From the NCBI GenBank assembly GCA_003135575.1, contig PLCG01000068.1, positions 149,071 through 156,965 of the forward strand: a stretch of DNA of 7,895 bases, read 5' to 3'. A program made the position numbers and the translations under genes. Numbering within the stretch: position 1 is the first letter of the stretch; each line of letters begins with the position of its first letter. Shown here in pieces: positions 4,808 to 7,895 of the stretch. Under the pieces are notes generated by a model. That model saw nothing but the letters and a program-made list of their open reading frames with translations, did no database searches and was not told the DNA's origin. This DNA comes from Nitrososphaerota archaeon (GTDB lineage Archaea > Thermoproteota > Nitrososphaeria > Nitrososphaerales > Gagatemarchaeaceae).

Positions 4808-4957
4808 TCAGATTAGCCGAGAGCCGCAGTTGGAGCAGACCCCTTCCAACCGAGCGGTGCACCCGGGGCAAAAGTGCATCCCGCAACCTCTGCAGGTAGA
4901 ATAGCCGATCCCCTGCCTGCACCAGAAACATCCGGCGGGAACGTTGACCATTCCCAT
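4808..4957 (-). CDS. Short eight-cysteine zinc-ribbon protein
   Basis: A 49-residue ORF starting MGMVNVPAG and ending NCGSRLI. It has four CxxC pairs in close succession: CFWC, CRGC, CPGC and CSNC, enough for two zinc sites in a tandem zinc-ribbon or RING-like fold. Such small proteins often act as protein-protein or nucleic-acid adaptors, but I cannot assign a role. Other in-frame starts are an ATG two codons downstream and a GTG at 4963. It lies 51 nt downstream of the propeller gene on the same strand, and its end abuts the tRNA-Trp promoter. Regular cysteine spacing over the whole length argues against a chance ORF. Confidence 0.7.
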   Translation of the reverse strand: MGMVNVPAGCFWCRQGIGYSTCRGCGMHFCPGCTARLEGVCSNCGSRLI

Positions 4958-5008
4958 GAGCACGGGTCGGCACCCCGTATCTGAAAATGCTTTCCCTATC
5001 CGGCTCGG

Positions 5009-6136
5009 CTACGGGAGATAGCTCGGCGCGAGGTTCGGAGTGATCACGATGATGGAATCCAGAGTGTGGCTGGCCACATACATGTTGCCGTTGTCGGGGT
5101 CGATCGCGAGGCCAGCAGGCTCAGACTGGAACCCGGTGGTGACGGTGTTGACGAGGGTGTTCGTGGTGCCGTTGATCACGTTGACTCCGCTGCTATAGTC
5201 GTTGGTCACCATGATGTAGCCGTTCGCAGAGTCGAAGGCGACGAGGTACGGGATCGAGTGCACCGAGGAGGCGCTGACGTCGATGGTCGCTATGACGGTG
5301 TTGCTCGAACCCGATATCACGGAGACGGTGCCCGACAGTGTGTTCGCCACGTAGAGGTTCCCGTTGGTCGGGTCGTAAGCGATCCCTTCTGGATTGTTCC
5401 CGACCTGTATCTGTGAGGTAATCTTGTTCGTCGCAGGGTTGACCACCAAGACGCTGACGCCTCCGTTAGTGACGTAGACCTGACCGTTGGCCGGGTCGAA
5501 GGCTACGCCGGTAGGGTGGTAGATGCCATTTATCTCGAGCAAGTCGATGTTGCTGGTCGCGTTCACTACTGAGATCGCGTTCCCGCCCCCTGAGACCGTG
5601 CCGTGGTCGGCGACGTAGAGGCAGTTGTTGGCCGAATCAAATGCCATCCCATCTGGGTGAACCCCTCCCACGGTGATGGTCTTCAAGACGCTGTTCGAGG
5701 CCCCGTCTATCACGGAGATGGAGTCAGAGTCGTTGTTTGTGACGAAGAGGTGCCCGTTGACGGGGTCGAGCACGACGGCGGCCGGCGCAAGGCCCACAGG
5801 GATTGTCTTGACCAGTTTGTTGCTGGCCACGTTGATTACCGAGACCGTGTTCGTCTTGTTGTTGGTGACGTAGAGATTCCCGTTGGCCTGGTCGAAAGCC
5901 ACCCCAATGGGCTGGGAGAGGTTGTATTTTCCGAGGCTACCGCTAATGGTCGAAGCCACCGTGCTCTGAGAAGTCGTCGATGGCGGATTAGAACTCGAGG
6001 ACTGGTTTGCTGTCGAAGTGGAACTCGATCTTGTGCCTGAGAGCGACAAGGCAAGGACTCCTCCTATCACGATGACAAGGACCACCACGGCGACCGCGAG
6101 GTAGGCGGACCGCGCAAGCCCGTCTCGACGCTTCAA
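5009..6136 (-). CDS. Membrane-anchored seven-bladed YVTN beta-propeller surface protein
   Basis: A 375-residue extracytoplasmic protein. A basic N-terminus (MKRRDGLARS) precedes one transmembrane segment (about 12-33), then a Ser/Thr-rich linker (about 34-66, probably glycosylated and spanning the wall) and seven propeller repeats (about 75-375). Each repeat has the form xGVAFDxxNGxLYVTN followed by xVSVIxxxSNxxxxTI; the blades begin at PIGVAFD, AAVVLD, DGMAFD, TGVAFD, EGIAYD, YLVAFD and AGLAID. YVTN-family propellers are abundant on archaeal cell surfaces, and S-layer or adhesion roles are only inferred. The start is a TTG 13 nt after the stop codon of the HTH-CBS gene, so the two are probably one transcript. 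No downstream ATG gives a better membrane anchor. Confidence 0.85.
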   Translation of the reverse strand: MKRRDGLARSAYLAVAVVVLVIVIGGVLALSLSGTRSSSTSTANQSSSSNPPSTTSQSTVASTISGSLGKYNLSQPIGVAFDQANGNLYVTNNKTNTVSVINVASNKLVKTIPVGLAPAAVVLDPVNGHLFVTNNDSDSISVIDGASNSVLKTITVGGVHPDGMAFDSANNCLYVADHGTVSGGGNAISVVNATSNIDLLEINGIYHPTGVAFDPANGQVYVTNGGVSVLVVNPATNKITSQIQVGNNPEGIAYDPTNGNLYVANTLSGTVSVISGSSNTVIATIDVSASSVHSIPYLVAFDSANGYIMVTNDYSSGVNVINGTTNTLVNTVTTGFQSEPAGLAIDPDNGNMYVASHTLDSIIVITPNLAPSYLP

Positions 6137-6149
6137 AATGGCTTCAGCC

Positions 6150-6719
6150 TCAGTGGACTTCCGCCGAGAGCATGTCGATCTTCGTGATGATGCCCTCGAC
6201 CTTGTCTCCCGTCGCCACGAGGACGGCGGGGACGAACTTGAAGAGGGAGAAGAGCGCCTCGATGGGCGTGTCGGTGCTCACTATGGGGAAGCTCGGCTGC
6301 ATCTGGCTGGATATCGGCTTCGAGAGTATGCCCCGCGGGTCGTCCATCCCGCTGAGGAGGGCGACGATCTGGTTCTCTGTTATCGAGCCGACGAGCTTGG
6401 TCCCAGAGTAGACTGGTATCTGCGAAATGTTGCTCTTCCTCATCAGGTTGACGCTCTCGGAGATCGAGAGCGAGGACTGGACGGAGACGACCGGCGAGGA
6501 CATCACGTCCGCGGCTTTCTTCCCCTCCATCCTGATGTGAGACCTGAGAGCCTCTGAGATGGCCTTCATGGTGCTGAAGGACGGGTCTACGAGGCCGGAC
6601 TCCAGCTTGGCGATCAGCGACTGGCTCACTCCGGCGGCCTTTGCGAGCTCCGACTGCGTTATCCCGAGCTGGACTCGTATCTTCTTGAGCTGCTTCGGGT
6701 CGATTGTGGAGACGGACAC
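6150..6719 (-). CDS. XRE-type HTH regulator with two CBS domains
   Basis: A cytoplasmic 189-residue protein. Residues about 8-60 form a Cro/C1-type helix-turn-helix (LKKIRVQLGITQSELAKAAG, VSQSLIAKLESG). Residues about 70-122 and 130-186 form a CBS pair (VMSSPVVSVQSSLSISES, ISQIPVYSGTKLVGSIT; then PIEALFSLF, VEGIITKIDML). CBS pairs usually bind adenine nucleotides or S-adenosylmethionine, so DNA binding is probably ligand-controlled. This architecture is widespread in archaea. The start is a GTG, and a TATA box centred about 26 bp upstream predicts a leaderless mRNA beginning at that codon. It is followed after 13 nt by the propeller gene, which suggests it is co-expressed with, and may regulate, that surface protein. 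Confidence 0.88.
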   Translation of the reverse strand: MSVSTIDPKQLKKIRVQLGITQSELAKAAGVSQSLIAKLESGLVDPSFSTMKAISEALRSHIRMEGKKAADVMSSPVVSVQSSLSISESVNLMRKSNISQIPVYSGTKLVGSITENQIVALLSGMDDPRGILSKPISSQMQPSFPIVSTDTPIEALFSLFKFVPAVLVATGDKVEGIITKIDMLSAEVH

Positions 6720-6735
6720 AGAGGAGCCCGTCGAG

Positions 6736-6752
6736 ATATTCGTATATGAATT
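6736..6752 (-). promoter_or_regulatory. TATA box and imperfect dyad upstream of the HTH-CBS gene
   Basis: The minus strand reads AATTCATATACGAATAT. CATATA is centred near 6745, 26 bp from the GTG at 6719. ATTC and GAAT arms (6738-6741 and 6748-6751) flank the TATA core, so a dimeric HTH protein binding here would block TBP. Autoregulation is inferred. Confidence 0.5.
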
Positions 6753-6766
6753 TTCCGAGGTATGTT

Positions 6767-7042
6767 TTAGGAGAGGTTAACGGGCTTGCCCGCCGTCACG
6801 GTCTCCTTGGGGAGGCGTTCTTTCCACTTTGTGAGGAACTCCATGTCCTCCTTCTTGTTCCTGAGGTCGTCGGGGAGCATGACGGGGATCTCGTCGAGGA
6901 TCGGGTAGAACCTGCCACAGCTGTCGCAGATCAAGACCCCGTCGACTATGACGTCGGGGTCCTTCGTGGAGAACTCCATCAGACGGAGAGGATAGTGCTT
7001 GTCGATCGGGCATGCAAGGATGTCGAGGAGCTTTCTGCGCAT
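6767..7042 (-). CDS. trm112: Trm112-like zinc protein, methyltransferase activator
   Basis: A 91-residue protein of the Trm112/UPF0434 family. It starts MRRKLLDILACPIDKHYPL and continues with GVLICDSCGRFYPILDEIP and VMLPDDLR, the family's characteristic core. Three zinc-type cysteines are visible (C11 in ACP, and CDSC at about 39-42). In eukaryotes and archaea Trm112 is the obligate partner that stabilises and activates several SAM-dependent methyltransferases acting on tRNA, rRNA and release factor, binding them through the hydrophobic face of the zinc domain. The ATG at 7042 lies 26 bp after the centre of a TATA box, so the mRNA is probably leaderless. The gene is followed by the HTH-CBS gene with its own promoter, so it is likely monocistronic. 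Confidence 0.88.
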   Translation of the reverse strand: MRRKLLDILACPIDKHYPLRLMEFSTKDPDVIVDGVLICDSCGRFYPILDEIPVMLPDDLRNKKEDMEFLTKWKERLPKETVTAGKPVNLS

Positions 7043-7062
7043 CGACAGGCAGCGCTCCGCAG

Positions 7063-7072
7063 TTTGATATAA
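7063..7072 (-). promoter_or_regulatory. TATA box of the Trm112-like gene
   Basis: Minus strand GTTATATCAA, centred near 7068. Transcription would begin at or next to the ATG at 7042. Confidence 0.6.
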
Positions 7073-7151
7073 CGATTCTTACTGGCTCGACCGATATCGG
7101 AGGATGGCATCGGGACTCCATCCCTACCCTAACATCTCCTAGGGTTCTATC

Positions 7152-7895
7152 CTAGACGCCGAAAATGGCCTTGAACGTGTCGCTCCATGCCCCGGTGTTC
7201 TGGAAGAGCGCAGTCTGTGAGTATGTGGAGTACGCGTCCACGAGTTTGTAGCCAGATGGGAGGTACGACGTCAGGGCAGAGCCGACCGAGGTCGTGTATG
7301 GGAGGTGGTTGGTTTCGTACACGCCTGTCTGTCCTTGGGGGGAGATGAACCACGCCTCGACGAGCTTGGCCATGTTGGGGTGCGGCGCGCCCGTCATTAT
7401 GGCGACCACGCCCGGGGTATAGACCGTCGGTTCTATGTCGATTAGTTTGAGCGGCACGGTCGGGCTCCCCTTGAGCGCCGTCACGTAGCTGTCGAGGGTG
7501 TCGACCCCGATGGCCGCCTGCCCGTTCAGGATATCGGACTCTGCGGCTCCGGCGGTGGCCGTGACCATCGGGTGGTTCGCCGCGATCCCTTTCATCAGAT
7601 TGGTCCACTGTCCGGAAGAGTTGCCCATCACCGTGTAAAGGTAGTAGAATTCCGCGGCCGTTATCGACAGCGAAGAGGGGCTCTGGAAGGCTAGCTTCCC
7701 GTTGTAGATCGGATTCGCAAGGTCTGCCCAGCTCTTCGGGACCTGGTTGGCAGGGAGAAGAGTCGGGTTGTAGACCATGTCGACGGGGGCGAGGTCCTCC
7801 ACGACCCAGGCTGGACCTACGTCGTTGGACGAGTAGCCCATCACCTTCGTCTCCGGGCTCGTGTAGTTCAGAAACACGCCTCCCTGGTACACAGG
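7152..7895 (-). CDS. ABC transporter solute-binding protein (family 1 / iron-type), C-terminal part; 5' end outside window
   Basis: The visible 247 residues match the C-terminal two thirds of an extracellular solute-binding protein of the Fe(III)/polyamine/thiamine-like group. Hallmarks: VDMVYNPTLLPANQVPKSWADLANPIYNGKLAF (a hinge region with the PKSWxDL signature), a helical stretch TAAEFYYLYTVMG, DILNGQAAIGVDT, and MAKLVEAWFISPQGQTGVYE near the end. It would deliver a captured solute to a membrane permease; the substrate cannot be read from the sequence, and iron is only one option. The frame is open to the window edge, and the GTG at 7892 is an internal valine. A CTAGG-GTTCTAT-CCTAG dyad (7139-7155) overlaps the stop codon but lacks a T-tract. 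Transporter partner genes, if adjacent, lie outside the window. Confidence 0.85.
   Translation of the reverse strand, partial: PVYQGGVFLNYTSPETKVMGYSSNDVGPAWVVEDLAPVDMVYNPTLLPANQVPKSWADLANPIYNGKLAFQSPSSLSITAAEFYYLYTVMGNSSGQWTNLMKGIAANHPMVTATAGAAESDILNGQAAIGVDTLDSYVTALKGSPTVPLKLIDIEPTVYTPGVVAIMTGAPHPNMAKLVEAWFISPQGQTGVYETNHLPYTTSVGSALTSYLPSGYKLVDAYSTYSQTALFQNTGAWSDTFKAIFGV

Noticed and set aside
7139..7155. CTAGG-GTTCTAT-CCTAG dyad as terminator of the solute-binding protein gene
   Set aside because: The stem is only 5 bp, overlaps the stop codon and has no T-tract; too weak to annotate.

Overview
The window looks like archaeal chromosome, probably Thermoproteota and perhaps Nitrososphaeria-like. 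The signs are TATA boxes about 26 bp upstream of several start codons (leaderless style), intron-bearing tRNA genes with an encoded CCA, a class II ribonucleotide reductase, a Trm112-like protein, an HTH-CBS regulator and a YVTN beta-propeller surface protein. The taxon is inferred. All supported genes lie on the minus strand, so they read from high to low coordinates; long plus-strand ORFs are shadows of GC-rich genes.

Reading in the direction of transcription, the window opens with the C-terminal part of an ABC-transporter solute-binding protein (7895-7152). A Trm112-like zinc protein follows (7042-6767). Next is a pair in which an XRE-HTH/CBS regulator (6719-6150) sits 13 nt before a membrane-anchored seven-bladed YVTN propeller (6136-5009). 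A short eight-cysteine zinc-ribbon ORF (4957-4808) precedes tRNA-Trp with a 63-nt intron at the canonical position. Then come a 3-methyladenine DNA glycosylase (4594-4013), a small secreted or membrane protein (3964-3677), and a tRNA-Pro(UGG) gene interrupted twice at non-canonical positions. A small gene split over two frames (3389-3134) follows.

The left third holds the most interesting pair. Upstream is a ~700-residue protein (2998/3040-911) made of an ArsR-like winged helix, an ATP-cone, a body resembling anaerobic ribonucleotide reductase (NrdD), and a C-terminal four-cysteine zinc site. It has no cysteine in the reductase body and ends before a glycyl-radical motif could occur, so it cannot be an active reductase. 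Downstream, after a 286-nt intergenic region, is the start of a class II ribonucleotide reductase (nrdJ, running off the window at base 1), whose N-terminus shows no ATP-cone. The natural inference is that a dead reductase has become a nucleotide-sensing DNA-binding regulator of the neighbouring active reductase, functionally comparable to bacterial NrdR but of different architecture. Both promoters share the 8-mer GTCAAATA, and the intergenic region holds further GTCAA/TTGAC copies including a perfect dyad.

Most assignments rest on recognisable motifs read by eye. Regulatory claims are inference.
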